Shown piece by piece: positions 1 to 8,540 of a DNA stretch of 64,000 nt; position 1 is the stretch's first letter; each line of letters opens with the position of its first letter. Where the stretch lies: assembly GCA_937895705.1 (NCBI GenBank), contig CALBKM010000044.1:62001-126000 (forward strand), in the 5' to 3' direction. Source of the stretch: an uncultured Clostridia bacterium (GTDB lineage Bacteria > Bacillota > Clostridia > Lachnospirales > Lachnospiraceae). The notes under the pieces were generated by a model. That model did no database searches and was not told the DNA's origin. It was given only the letters and a program-made list of their open reading frames with translations. The translations under genes were made by a program, and so were the position numbers.

Positions 1-2
1 TT

Positions 3-1043
3 GCGGAATATAAAAGAGTTTCGGGAAAAAAGGTGTTTGATAAGAAAAGAGAAGACGAAAAGTTGGATGCTGTGGAACAAATGGCGGAGAACGTATATTT
101 CGGACGTGGGTTAAGAGAGTTGTTTTCCCAGATTATGTCCTTAAGCCGCAAATACCAGTATACCATGTTGGCAGATAAGGGGCAGAACGGATTTGAGGAA
201 GTGACATCTCTGACGTGCGGAGAAAAGGATGCGGTTGCCTTTTTCGGTGAGCCGGGGTCCTATACGGAACAGGCTTTGATGTGTGCGTTGGGAGAAGTTT
301 GTAAAAGAAAGTCTTGTTCGACGTTTTCTGCGGTGGTAGAGGCAGTGGAAGCCGGTACGGCAAAATACGGTGTGGTGCCGATTGAAAATACGACAACGGG
401 AGATATTTCCGATTTGTATGATTTGATGGCGGAACATGAGGTGTATCCGGTGGCGGAACAGGTCATTAAAATCGAGCATGTTTTGGCGGCACCGGAGGGA
501 GCTACGGAAGAGGGAATTAAGGAAGTGTTCTCTCATCCTCAGGCATTATTACAGTGCAGCGGATATTTTGCAAAGCGTCCGGAACTTTTGCAGAGAGCAT
601 GTTCCAGCACCTCCGGCTGTGCACTGGAGGTGTCCCGGAGCAAGGATGTGACAAAGGCAGCCATTGCGTCGGAAAGCGCAGCAAAACGTTACGGGCTTAC
701 GGTGCTTCGTAGAGGACTGAATAATGAAAATGTAAATTCTACCCGTTTTCTTGTTTTGTCCAAGGTTCCTGTATTTACTTCCGAGGCGGATAAGGTAAGT
801 ATTTGTTTTGAAATTGCCCATGAATCCGGTTCTTTGTACCGTATTTTGAGTCACTTAATTTACAATAATCTCAATATGACAAAAATCGAATCCAGACCGA
901 TTCCGGGAAAACAGTTTGAATACCGTTTCTTTGTTGATTTTGACGGAAAGCTTTCCGAGGCGGCGGTACAGAACGCACTTACCGGTATCAGAGAGGAAGC
1001 TTCTCGGTTAAAGGTACTGGGATGTTACAAATCTTTTGTATAA
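3..1043 (+). CDS. pheA: Chorismate mutase / prephenate dehydratase, 5'-truncated by window edge
   Basis: Bifunctional phenylalanine-pathway enzyme (chorismate to prephenate to phenylpyruvate). The reading frame is open to the first base, so the true start lies upstream and only 346 residues are visible. The first ~55 residues match the end of an AroQ-type chorismate mutase helix bundle. The prephenate dehydratase domain follows, with its NSTRF motif at 735-749. A C-terminal ACT domain carries the ESRP motif at 888-899, which in this family binds phenylalanine for feedback inhibition. The next gene starts 98 bases downstream and no clear terminator lies between, so readthrough into htrA is possible. 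Family assignment is firm; the missing N-terminus cannot be judged. Confidence 0.93.
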   Translation, partial: AEYKRVSGKKVFDKKREDEKLDAVEQMAENVYFGRGLRELFSQIMSLSRKYQYTMLADKGQNGFEEVTSLTCGEKDAVAFFGEPGSYTEQALMCALGEVCKRKSCSTFSAVVEAVEAGTAKYGVVPIENTTTGDISDLYDLMAEHEVYPVAEQVIKIEHVLAAPEGATEEGIKEVFSHPQALLQCSGYFAKRPELLQRACSSTSGCALEVSRSKDVTKAAIASESAAKRYGLTVLRRGLNNENVNSTRFLVLSKVPVFTSEADKVSICFEIAHESGSLYRILSHLIYNNLNMTKIESRPIPGKQFEYRFFVDFDGKLSEAAVQNALTGIREEASRLKVLGCYKSFV

Positions 1044-1140
1044 ACATGATTTTTTAAAGGAGTCATCACAAATTAGACAAACTTTGCGGTTACAATGAAT
1101 ACATAAAATCAATAGGGAGAGGATTGACAGGAGGTTTGTC

Positions 1141-2355
1141 ATGGCGAAGGAAAAGAAGAAAGGCTTCGGGAAAAAGCTTGTGATTACGCTGATTTGCGGT
1201 GTGCTGTGCGGAGGTATTTGTGCGGCGGCGCCGATGGGCTACTCTTATTATAAAACTCAGAAGGAACAAAAGGCGCGGGAAGAAGCGAAAAAGCAGGAGG
1301 CGGAGAATCTTTCCGAATCGGGGAACGAAGCTGTTTCGGGACAGTTGACGGGTCAGGAGGAACAAAGGATTTCTTCGGTATATGATGTTTCTGTTGTTTG
1401 GGATAATGTGATTCCGTCAATGGTAGTGATTGATACCAAATACATTTCTTCGTACCGTTTTTTCGGCAGGACTTATGAAGAAGAAAGCGAAGGTAGCGGT
1501 ACCGGTATCATCATTGCCCAAGGAGATGAATTGTATATTGTGACCAATCATCATGTGGTGGACGGAGCTACGGCGGTTCAAATTACCTTTGTGGACGGAA
1601 CGGTAGCGCCTGCTACGGTAAAGGGGTCTGATGGGGAAGAGGATATTGCGGTTCTTTCCGTAAAGTTTTCGGATGTAGAGGATGAAACGTTGAAAAAAAT
1701 CCGGGTAGCGACCATCGGTGACTCGGATGCGTTAGAGGGCGGTGAGATGGTCATTGCTATCGGAAATGCGGCCGGCCACGGCCAGTCCCTGACGGTGGGT
1801 TACGTCAGTGCCGTTGACAGGGAAGTGACGATTGAAGGCGTTCCGATGCGGTTGATTCAGACCGATGCGGCAATTAATCCCGGGAACAGCGGAGGAGCTT
1901 TGCTAAATGCAAGAGGAGAACTGGTAGGAATTAATAATGCCAAGCTGGTGGCGAGTGATGTGGAAGGCGTGGGATATTCCATCCCGATTTCCAATGTGGT
2001 TTCTCTTATTAACCGGATGGTCAACAGAGAAGAGATCAAGTACAAAGATTCCGCAATGCTGGGAATCGAAGGTCAGGATGTGACGGAAAATCTCTCTGCA
2101 GCTTTGAATATCCCGCGGGGAGTTTACATCGCGAGGGTAGAGGAAGGTTCTGCGGCGGATGAGGCGGGGATTCCGTTATACGGTGTCATTACGGCGGTAA
2201 ACGGCATGGAAGTAAAGTCCATGGAACAGTTAAAAGAGGTGTTAAGTTATATTCGCGGCGGCACGATCGGTACGGTAACGGTACAGGAACGTGTGGAAGG
2301 TGAATATGTTCCGAAGGAATACAGTATTACCTTCGATATACGCGGACGACAGTAA
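1141..2355 (+). CDS. htrA: HtrA/DegP-like membrane-anchored serine protease
   Basis: Envelope quality-control protease of the S1C family, 404 residues. A basic N-terminus and one membrane segment (about residues 12-37) anchor it with the protease domain outside. An acidic, glutamate-rich linker follows. The catalytic triad is readable: His138 in TNHHVV, Asp168 in EEDIAVL and Ser250 in NPGNSGGAL. A single PDZ domain occupies roughly residues 305-395. The start is an ATG preceded by AGGAGG seven bases away. The gene ends just before a strong hairpin terminator at 2383. Length and architecture are normal for Firmicutes HtrA. Its substrates cannot be inferred from context. Confidence 0.93.
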   Translation: MAKEKKKGFGKKLVITLICGVLCGGICAAAPMGYSYYKTQKEQKAREEAKKQEAENLSESGNEAVSGQLTGQEEQRISSVYDVSVVWDNVIPSMVVIDTKYISSYRFFGRTYEEESEGSGTGIIIAQGDELYIVTNHHVVDGATAVQITFVDGTVAPATVKGSDGEEDIAVLSVKFSDVEDETLKKIRVATIGDSDALEGGEMVIAIGNAAGHGQSLTVGYVSAVDREVTIEGVPMRLIQTDAAINPGNSGGALLNARGELVGINNAKLVASDVEGVGYSIPISNVVSLINRMVNREEIKYKDSAMLGIEGQDVTENLSAALNIPRGVYIARVEEGSAADEAGIPLYGVITAVNGMEVKSMEQLKEVLSYIRGGTIGTVTVQERVEGEYVPKEYSITFDIRGRQ

Positions 2356-2382
2356 TATTATATATCAGGCAGAATCGTTTTG

Positions 2383-2418
2383 CAGGGCATGTGTTTTATA
2401 CACATTGCCCTGTTTTTT
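2383..2418 (+). terminator. Intrinsic terminator after htrA
   Basis: The arms CAGGGCATGTG and CACATTGCCCTG pair with one bulged base and are followed by six T residues. It separates htrA from pduL. Confidence 0.85.
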
Positions 2419-2522
2419 ACGTATGGAGGAACGTTTATTTTTTGTCAAAAGGACTGGATTTTTTAGTAAGACGGGTGTATAATGAGGGCAAATACATATT
2501 TATGATTACGGAGGATAATACT

Positions 2523-3101
2523 ATGGCTCAGATTTTAGTAGAGACATCCGCTCGTCACATCCATGTGACCAAGGAGCATTTGGAGATTTTATTCGGTGCG
2601 GGCGCAACTCTCACCAAGAAGAAGGACCTTTCCCAGCCGGGACAGTATGCTTGTGAGGAAAGAGTTACCATCGTAGGACCGAAGAAGTCCCTTGCAAACG
2701 TTTCTATTCTCGGACCGGAAAGACCGGCTACCCAGGTAGAGCTTTCCGCTACCGACGCTCGTTCCATCGGTGTTCCGGTTGTTGTAAGAGAGAGCGGCGA
2801 CATCGCAGGCACCCCAGGCTGCAAGATTGTGGGACCGTGCGGCGAAGTTGAGATTTCCGAGGGTGTTATTGTGGCAAAGCGTCACATCCACATGATTCCG
2901 GAGACCGCTGAGAAGCTTGGTTTAAAGAACAAGGATGTAGTTTGGGTGAAGATGGATACCGACGGAAGACAGGCAGTTTTAGGTGATGTCGTGGTTCGTG
3001 TCAGCGAGACCTTCGCAGATGCAATGCACATAGATACCGATGAGTCCAATGCAATCGGTGCTACCCCGAATATGATGGGTGAGATTCTGAAGTCTTTATA
3101 A
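2523..3101 (+). CDS. pduL: PduL-type phosphate acyltransferase
   Basis: Zinc-dependent phosphotransacylase that interconverts acyl-CoA (propanoyl- or acetyl-CoA) and acyl-phosphate, unrelated to Pta. The protein has 192 residues. Two His-rich motifs, SARHIHV near the start and AKRHIHM near the middle, match the metal-binding repeats of the two beta-barrels. An upstream in-frame ATG at 2502 lacks a ribosome site; the ATG at 2523 has CGGAGG eight bases before it and gives the normal family N-terminus. There is no long N-terminal encapsulation peptide and no microcompartment gene is nearby, so it probably acts free in the cytoplasm, feeding acetate or propionate formation with an acyl kinase encoded elsewhere. 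Confidence 0.9.
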   Translation: MAQILVETSARHIHVTKEHLEILFGAGATLTKKKDLSQPGQYACEERVTIVGPKKSLANVSILGPERPATQVELSATDARSIGVPVVVRESGDIAGTPGCKIVGPCGEVEISEGVIVAKRHIHMIPETAEKLGLKNKDVVWVKMDTDGRQAVLGDVVVRVSETFADAMHIDTDESNAIGATPNMMGEILKSL

Positions 3102-3114
3102 GAATGTGAATACG

Positions 3115-3516
3115 TGGGGCTGTCGCATGGCTGAATGCGCAGCCCCACTCTTGCTCACCGGTGGATTATATAAGTCGGTCTCTTATATTTTTTAGTTGCG
3201 AAACAGCCGGTGCCTTGCGCATTGTCCTCTTTTCTCGTACTTCGGATAGAGTCTTTCTAATCACTTCGGGAGCGACTGATTGAATGTGACGCAAACGACT
3301 CGACGCGACGTCCGTGTCCGTGGGTTGCTGACAAGCTATCGAAGTAATAAGAAAGTCTACTATCCTACGTAAAGTTCAAAGAGGGCATTGCGCAAGACTC
3401 CGGCTATATCCAGCATGCAGAAACTATAAGAGACCGACTTTTTGCGCATCCGCAAGGAATGCGCAAGAGTCCGCCACGCCCGATGCCGCTGTGCATTCAA
3501 TCATGCAACAGCCCCA
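3115..3516. repeat. Giant imperfect palindrome (MITE-like element), no coding capacity
   Basis: The 402-base block between pduL and the phosphohexomutase folds back on itself. The outer 28 bases (3115-3142) match the reverse complement of 3489-3516 with four mismatches. A perfect 16-base arm pair lies at 3172-3187 and 3425-3440. Further arm pairs lie at about 3205-3232 with 3378-3405 and 3236-3268 with 3340-3369. The ends begin TGGGGCTGT, which resembles termini of some insertion sequences. Local sub-hairpins also occur at 3115-3147 and 3442-3466. No open frame of note and no clear target duplication are seen. It may be a non-autonomous mobile element or a large structural RNA. This explains most of the 540-base gap. 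Confidence 0.8.
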
Positions 3517-3547
3517 TTTATGGGGAGTAATGATTGTACGAAAAGCC

Positions 3548-3576
3548 TTGCCTTTAAAGTGATTTTATTATATAAT
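3548..3576 (+). promoter_or_regulatory. Sigma-A promoter of the phosphohexomutase gene
   Basis: TTGCCT and TATAAT are separated by 17 bases. It sits just outside the right end of the palindromic element and 67 bases before the start codon. Confidence 0.75.
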
Positions 3577-3643
3577 AAAGAGTAAGACAAACGAATCAAA
3601 TCTGACGTTTTGTCAGTAAAAAATAGCAGGAGGTTTTTGAATT

Positions 3644-5365
3644 ATGGATTACATGAAAGTGTATGAAGAATGGTGTAGCAATGAGTATTTTGACGAAGCG
3701 ACCAGAGCTGAGCTGAAGGCCATTGCAGGGGATGATGCAGAGATTAAGGACCGTTTCTATCGTGAGCTGGAGTTCGGTACCGCAGGTCTTCGAGGCGTGA
3801 TCGGCGCAGGTACCAATCGTATGAATTTTTACACTGTTAGTAAGGCTACCCAGGGCCTCGCTAACTTTATTATCAAAGAAGGCGGTCAGGACAAGGGAGT
3901 TGCCATTGCTTACGATTCCAGAAATATGTCTCCTGAGTTTGCGGAGGCCGCTGCGCTTTGTCTTTGTGCAAACGGCATTAAGAGTTATTTGTTCGATTCC
4001 TTACGTCCGACGCCGGAGCTTTCCTTTGCGGTACGTGAGCTCGGCTGTATTTCCGGCATTGTAATTACCGCCAGTCATAACCCGGCTGAGTATAACGGGT
4101 ATAAGGTATATTGGGAGGACGGTGCACAGATTACCGCTCCGAAGGATGTACAGATTATTGCGGAAGTAAATGCCGTAGAAGGATATGAGACCGTAAAGAC
4201 TATGTCCCGCGGGGATGCGGAAACAAAGGGATTATTAACCGTTATCGGTAAGGATATCGATGATAAGTATGTGGCTGCATTAAAGACACAGATTATTTAC
4301 CCGGATATGATTCGCGAGCAGGGAAAGGAATTGAAGATCGTTTATACCCCGCTTCACGGTACCGGTAATCTTCCGGTGCAGAGAGTGCTTGCGGAGCTGG
4401 GATTTGAGAATGTATATGTAGTTCCGGAGCAGGAGCAGCCGGACGGTAATTTCTCTACCGTAAGTTATCCGAATCCGGAAGATGAGAAGGCGTTTGCACT
4501 GGCACTTGCTCTTGCGAAGAAGGTAGATGCGGATGTTATCATGGCAACAGACCCGGATGCGGACCGCCTCGGTGTATATGCCAAGGATTCCGTAACCGGT
4601 GAGTACATGTCCTTTACCGGTAATATGTCCGGTCTTCTTATTTGTGAGTATTTGATGAGCCAGCGTAAGGTGCTTGGCAGAATCCATGAGGACGGTGCGA
4701 TTATTAAGACCATCGTTTCCACCAATATGACGGACAAGGTTGCGGAAGAGTACAACGTAAAGTTAATCGAAGTATTGACCGGCTTTAAGTACATCGGTGA
4801 GCAGATTAAGTGGTTCGAGGAAAAGGGCGTAGGTCACTACGAGTTCGGTTTCGAGGAGAGCTACGGATGCCTGGTAGGTACTCACGCAAGAGATAAGGAT
4901 GCGATTGTAGCGGTGATGATGCTTTGTGAGGCTGCCGCATACTACAGAACTAAAGGTCTTACTCTTTGGGATCAGATGCAGAACATCTATAAGAAGTACG
5001 GCTTCTTTAAGGAAGGCATCCAGACCATGACCTTAAAGGGTGCGGACGGCGTGGCTCAGATTCAGGCGATTATGGACGGTTTCCGTGCAAATCCGCCGAA
5101 GAAGCTGGGGGACTACGAAGTGGTTTCCTTCCGTGACTATAAGAAGGATACTGTTTTGGATTTGGCAACCGGAAAGGTAACCCCGACCGGTCTTCCGAAC
5201 TCCAATGTATTGTACTTTGACCTGACCGATGATGCGTGGGTATGTGTTCGCCCGTCCGGTACCGAGCCGAAGATTAAGTTCTATATCGGTGTAAAGGGGA
5301 CGGATAATGCGGATGCGGATGCGAAGCTTAAGGCTTTGACCGATGCGTTAATGGCTCTGGCGTAA
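3644..5365 (+). CDS. pgcA: Alpha-phosphohexomutase (phosphoglucomutase/phosphomannomutase)
   Basis: Interconverts hexose 1- and 6-phosphates, linking glycolysis with nucleotide-sugar and glycogen synthesis. All four phosphohexomutase signatures are present in 573 residues: the phosphoserine loop TASHNP with Ser144, the metal loop DPDADR with Asp303, Asp305 and Asp307, the sugar loop with GFEES near residue 400, and the phosphate-binding PSGTEPK near the C-terminus. Length fits the long PgcA/PGM2-like bacterial branch. The start ATG has AGGAGG upstream. The gene has its own promoter and is followed by two hairpins, so it is probably monocistronic. Glucose versus mannose preference cannot be read from the sequence. 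Confidence 0.92.
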   Translation: MDYMKVYEEWCSNEYFDEATRAELKAIAGDDAEIKDRFYRELEFGTAGLRGVIGAGTNRMNFYTVSKATQGLANFIIKEGGQDKGVAIAYDSRNMSPEFAEAAALCLCANGIKSYLFDSLRPTPELSFAVRELGCISGIVITASHNPAEYNGYKVYWEDGAQITAPKDVQIIAEVNAVEGYETVKTMSRGDAETKGLLTVIGKDIDDKYVAALKTQIIYPDMIREQGKELKIVYTPLHGTGNLPVQRVLAELGFENVYVVPEQEQPDGNFSTVSYPNPEDEKAFALALALAKKVDADVIMATDPDADRLGVYAKDSVTGEYMSFTGNMSGLLICEYLMSQRKVLGRIHEDGAIIKTIVSTNMTDKVAEEYNVKLIEVLTGFKYIGEQIKWFEEKGVGHYEFGFEESYGCLVGTHARDKDAIVAVMMLCEAAAYYRTKGLTLWDQMQNIYKKYGFFKEGIQTMTLKGADGVAQIQAIMDGFRANPPKKLGDYEVVSFRDYKKDTVLDLATGKVTPTGLPNSNVLYFDLTDDAWVCVRPSGTEPKIKFYIGVKGTDNADADAKLKALTDALMALA

Positions 5366-5383
5366 GCAAAATGTGACATGACG

Positions 5384-5411
5384 GATATCGACCGTTTTGG
5401 CGGTCGGTATC
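5384..5411 (+). terminator. Hairpin after phosphohexomutase (first of two)
   Basis: GATATCGACCG and CGGTCGGTATC form an 11-base stem with one G-U pair. No T-run follows, so it is a stabilising hairpin rather than a classic terminator. Confidence 0.5.
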
Positions 5412-5420
5412 GTGTGCAAC

Positions 5421-5461
5421 CGCTGAAAGGAATGAGAAGAGCCTTTCAGCGTGTTGTTTTT
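5421..5461 (+). terminator. Terminator between phosphohexomutase and esterase
   Basis: CGCTGAAAGG pairs perfectly with CCTTTCAGCG and is followed by a T-rich tail. Confidence 0.75.
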
Positions 5462-5519
5462 AGCGGAGAATCTCGCGGAAGGGATTCTATATTAAAAATT
5501 TATATTGGGGGATAAAACT

Positions 5520-7835
5520 ATGCAGACAAATCAAAATCAGGCGCTTACCATGTACCCGTTGTTTTTCGATCCGATTTACAAGAAGGTACACTTTGAAAAG
5601 ACAGAAGGTATGCCTAAGCTGACCTATAAGGATGACGATTGGGGCGTGCAGGTTCACGACAACGGCGATGTTACGTTTAAAATGTTTGCGCCGGAGGCAG
5701 AAACGGTAGAAGTGGCAGGTTTCGGCGGTTGTTTCAGCCGGGATAAGATTTCCCTTACCAAAGATGAGAAGGGCTTGTTTTCAACCACGGTGTCCGGGCT
5801 TGATCCGTGTTTCCATTACCATGAGTGGTTTGTGGACGGAGCAAAGGTGGTACATCCGAATGCACCGATTGCCTACGGTTGCTTCGGTGCCACGAACTTC
5901 TTTGAGATTCCCAATGAACAGGATGAGTTTTGGTATTTAAAGGATGTGCCTCACGGAGATGTACAGATTCACAGCTATACGTCCCACATTAACGGACACA
6001 TGAAGAAATGTTATGTGTATACACCGGCTTCTTACGGCAAGATTCCGGGGAAAAAGTATCCGGTCATGTATATCCAGCATGGTGTGGGAGAGGATGAAAC
6101 CGGTTGGATTTGGAACGGAAAATTGAATCTGATTTTGGATAATCTCATTGCGGAAGGCAAGTGTGAAGAAATGATTGCCGTGGTTTGCTGCGGTTATGCC
6201 TTTCAGAAGGGGAAGGAAGAGGTGTTCTTTCCGGGAGATTTCGGCAGCGAGTTGACGAAGGACTGTATTCCGTACATAGAGAGTAAGTTTGCGGTAAAGA
6301 AGGGAAGAAGAAATCGTGCCATGGCAGGTCTTTCCCTCGGTTCCGCTCAGGCACTTCAGATTGTATCCCGTTTTCCGGAGCTGTTTGCTCATCTCGGCGT
6401 ATTTTCCGGTATGCGTGATATTGAGGCGGATGCGCTTCTGGAGGTACAGGATAAGTACCCGATGGATACGGTGCTGATGACCGCAGGTACCGGTGAAGAA
6501 AGATTGCATGAGGCGCAGAAGGAGTATACGGACAAGTTCCTTGCGTTGGGAGCAAAGGGTGGACAGCGCTGCTATCCGGGCTTCCATGACTGGCATGTAT
6601 GGAGAGAAAGCGTCCGGGATTTTGTGCAGCTCCTTTTTAAAGAAGATGGTTCCGAAGAGGAAGAAACCTTTATTTATACGGAGACGAAGATTTCCGAGGA
6701 ACAACTGGATGCCCAGACCTTTGCGGAGCATATGCTGATGTTTGACCCGATTTATAAGGGACTTATCTTTGACTTTGATGAAAAGGGACGGCCTGCAGGA
6801 CGTTATAAGGACGAACACAGCGGAAATGAGATTGTGGATGTAAAGACCGGTACCGCAAGATTCTGGTATCGTACCTCCGGGGCAAAGACGGTGGTTGTGG
6901 ATATCTGGGGCATGGGCCGGTTCCCGATGGAGCTGGATTCCGAAGGCTGGTGGACCTGTGAGGTGTCCGGCATTGAAAAGGGCTTCCATTATTACGGCTT
7001 AATCGTAAACGGTGCCGAGGTGGTGGATACCAATGCCCAGGTGGGTTACGGCGGATTCCGTACCATCAACTACTTGGAGATGCCGGAGGAGGATTTTGAG
7101 GAATACCGCATTCGTCAGGTGCCTCACGGAACCATTCACATGAACTATTTCGATTCTTCCGTAACCGGACGGAAAAAGCTTTGCTACGTTTATACTCCGG
7201 CTTCCTATGAAAAGGAGCCTGAGAAGCGTTATCCGGTGCTTTATCTCCAGCATGGCGGCGGAGAGAACGAGGTGGGGTGGATTTGGCAGGGAAAGATTGC
7301 AAATCTGGCGGACAACCTGATTGCGGCAGGAAAAATGAAGGAAATGATTATCGTTATGAATACCGGTTACGGTTTCCCGGCGGATATGAATTGTCATCCT
7401 TCCATGAGCGGTTTCCTTACGGAGCTTCCGAAGGATGCGGTTTCGTTTATCGATAACGCTTATCGTACCCTTGCGGATAGGGAAAACAGAGCAATGGCAG
7501 GACTTTCCATGGGCGGCATGCAGACCCAGAAGATTGTATTTGCAAACCCGGATTTGTTTGCTTCTGCGGGTATTTTCTCGGGTGGTCTGGTAATCAAAAA
7601 CGAAGAGGATGATTACAGCGATATTTTGTTAAACCCGGAGGAGTTTGCAAAACGCTTTAAGTTATTCTTTGTGGCCTGCGGAACCGAGGAAGGAATGCTG
7701 GGTGCGGTAAAAGAAGGCGGAGAACAGATTGCAAAGGCAGGAAATCCGATAGAGGTGTATATTGATTACGGATATCACGACTGGACTTTCTGGCGCCACT
7801 GTGCAAATCAGTTTTTGAGAAAATTGTTTGTATAA
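5520..7835 (+). CDS. Tandem-duplicated alpha/beta-hydrolase esterase (esterase D / feruloyl-esterase-like)
   Basis: A 771-residue protein made of two copies of the same module. Each copy has a beta-sandwich resembling CBM48/E-set domains (about 1-130 and 395-520), then an esterase domain of the enterochelin/feruloyl-esterase type. The nucleophile elbows are GLSLG with Ser272 and GLSMG with Ser663, 391 residues apart, and each copy ends with a His in a FHDW or YHDW motif. There is no signal peptide, so it should act in the cytoplasm on small imported esters. The ATG at 5520 follows a GGGGGA site; an upstream TTG at 5505 overlaps that site and is rejected. Substrate unknown; acylated oligosaccharides are a reasonable guess. 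Confidence 0.85.
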   Translation: MQTNQNQALTMYPLFFDPIYKKVHFEKTEGMPKLTYKDDDWGVQVHDNGDVTFKMFAPEAETVEVAGFGGCFSRDKISLTKDEKGLFSTTVSGLDPCFHYHEWFVDGAKVVHPNAPIAYGCFGATNFFEIPNEQDEFWYLKDVPHGDVQIHSYTSHINGHMKKCYVYTPASYGKIPGKKYPVMYIQHGVGEDETGWIWNGKLNLILDNLIAEGKCEEMIAVVCCGYAFQKGKEEVFFPGDFGSELTKDCIPYIESKFAVKKGRRNRAMAGLSLGSAQALQIVSRFPELFAHLGVFSGMRDIEADALLEVQDKYPMDTVLMTAGTGEERLHEAQKEYTDKFLALGAKGGQRCYPGFHDWHVWRESVRDFVQLLFKEDGSEEEETFIYTETKISEEQLDAQTFAEHMLMFDPIYKGLIFDFDEKGRPAGRYKDEHSGNEIVDVKTGTARFWYRTSGAKTVVVDIWGMGRFPMELDSEGWWTCEVSGIEKGFHYYGLIVNGAEVVDTNAQVGYGGFRTINYLEMPEEDFEEYRIRQVPHGTIHMNYFDSSVTGRKKLCYVYTPASYEKEPEKRYPVLYLQHGGGENEVGWIWQGKIANLADNLIAAGKMKEMIIVMNTGYGFPADMNCHPSMSGFLTELPKDAVSFIDNAYRTLADRENRAMAGLSMGGMQTQKIVFANPDLFASAGIFSGGLVIKNEEDDYSDILLNPEEFAKRFKLFFVACGTEEGMLGAVKEGGEQIAKAGNPIEVYIDYGYHDWTFWRHCANQFLRKLFV

Positions 7836-7843
7836 AGGTACGA

Positions 7844-7880
7844 AAAAGGCAGCTGCTTTTTATGCGGCTGCCTTTGGTTT
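7844..7880. terminator. Bidirectional terminator between convergent genes
   Basis: AAAGGCAGC pairs with GCTGCCTTT, with A-rich sequence on the left and T-rich sequence on the right. It can serve both the esterase gene and the minus-strand gene ending at 7927. Confidence 0.7.
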
Positions 7881-7926
7881 GTAGAAAATCATGTACTCGT
7901 AATGCTGATAATAACTTCCGATTGTT

Positions 7927-8472
7927 TTAGTAACTTTGATATCTGCCGGAGCGTTTGCCGAAGAAAGACTGAAGTGTTGCAACAAAAGAGTTGCTGTCTG
8001 ACGGAACGGTAACATCCAGTCTTTCATGAAGCTTTTCCGCGCAGTCGCTATGTAAGTGGTAAGCCATTCCGTTGATAAGCTCCCAGGAACCGTTGGCAAG
8101 TTCCTTGCAACATTCCGTGCAATAATCCGACCGTAACGCTTCATGGGTGCGCAAAAGAGGGAAAAAGTAATTTATAAATGCTTCAATCCGGTTGAGGTCG
8201 CTTGCAGCATGGAAGGAGAGAGTAATAACGATGTTTCTCGGATGAAATTTTAAATCCAGTACCCGATATTCTCTTGTAATGCTTTTTTGATATAAGTCTT
8301 CCTTGAAAGCAGCAAGTGCGGCGGCACTCGGGAAAAAGGTGGATAGGTTAATTACCAGATGCTCTTTTCCCTGAGTAACGGCTGCGGTATATCCTCGCAA
8401 GCTTCCGTAAGCAGAGTTTCCGGTCAAAGTCAGACCGTTTTCCTTTACAAATGATTTCAGTATCTTGTTCAT
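7927..8472 (-). CDS. Unknown protein with Cys/His metal-site motif, shorter paralogue
   Basis: A 181-residue protein of no family I recognise. It is clearly paralogous over its first ~150 residues to the neighbour at 8541-9464: both share AYGSLRGY near residue 22 and a putative zinc site, here CTEC followed by an INGMAYHLHSDC segment. It lacks the transmembrane C-terminal half of its neighbour and ends in a short basic tail. The ATG follows an AAAGGGA site. The neighbour's stop lies 68 bases upstream, so the two probably form one transcript with this gene second. A soluble regulatory or sensory companion is possible but is only a guess. Confidence 0.7.
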   Translation of the reverse strand: MNKILKSFVKENGLTLTGNSAYGSLRGYTAAVTQGKEHLVINLSTFFPSAAALAAFKEDLYQKSITREYRVLDLKFHPRNIVITLSFHAASDLNRIEAFINYFFPLLRTHEALRSDYCTECCKELANGSWELINGMAYHLHSDCAEKLHERLDVTVPSDSNSFVATLQSFFGKRSGRYQSY

Positions 8473-8540
8473 GTCGTTCCCTTTTTCTTTCTTTCTAAAG
8501 TCTATTGCATTGTTTTGTAAATATGTACGAAGAATCGGTA

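Noticed and set aside
5937..6989. A long minus-strand open frame (350 codons) opposite the esterase
   Set aside because: It has no ribosome site, a biased His/Leu-rich translation with no domain, and lies fully opposite a convincing gene.
7860..8144. Minus-strand reading ending in a plausible tail (GSYYQHYEYMIFYKPKAAA) beyond the stop of the 181-residue gene
   Set aside because: It could be a frameshifted tail or remnant, but the larger part overlaps the real gene in another frame and no homologous extension is found in the adjacent paralogue.
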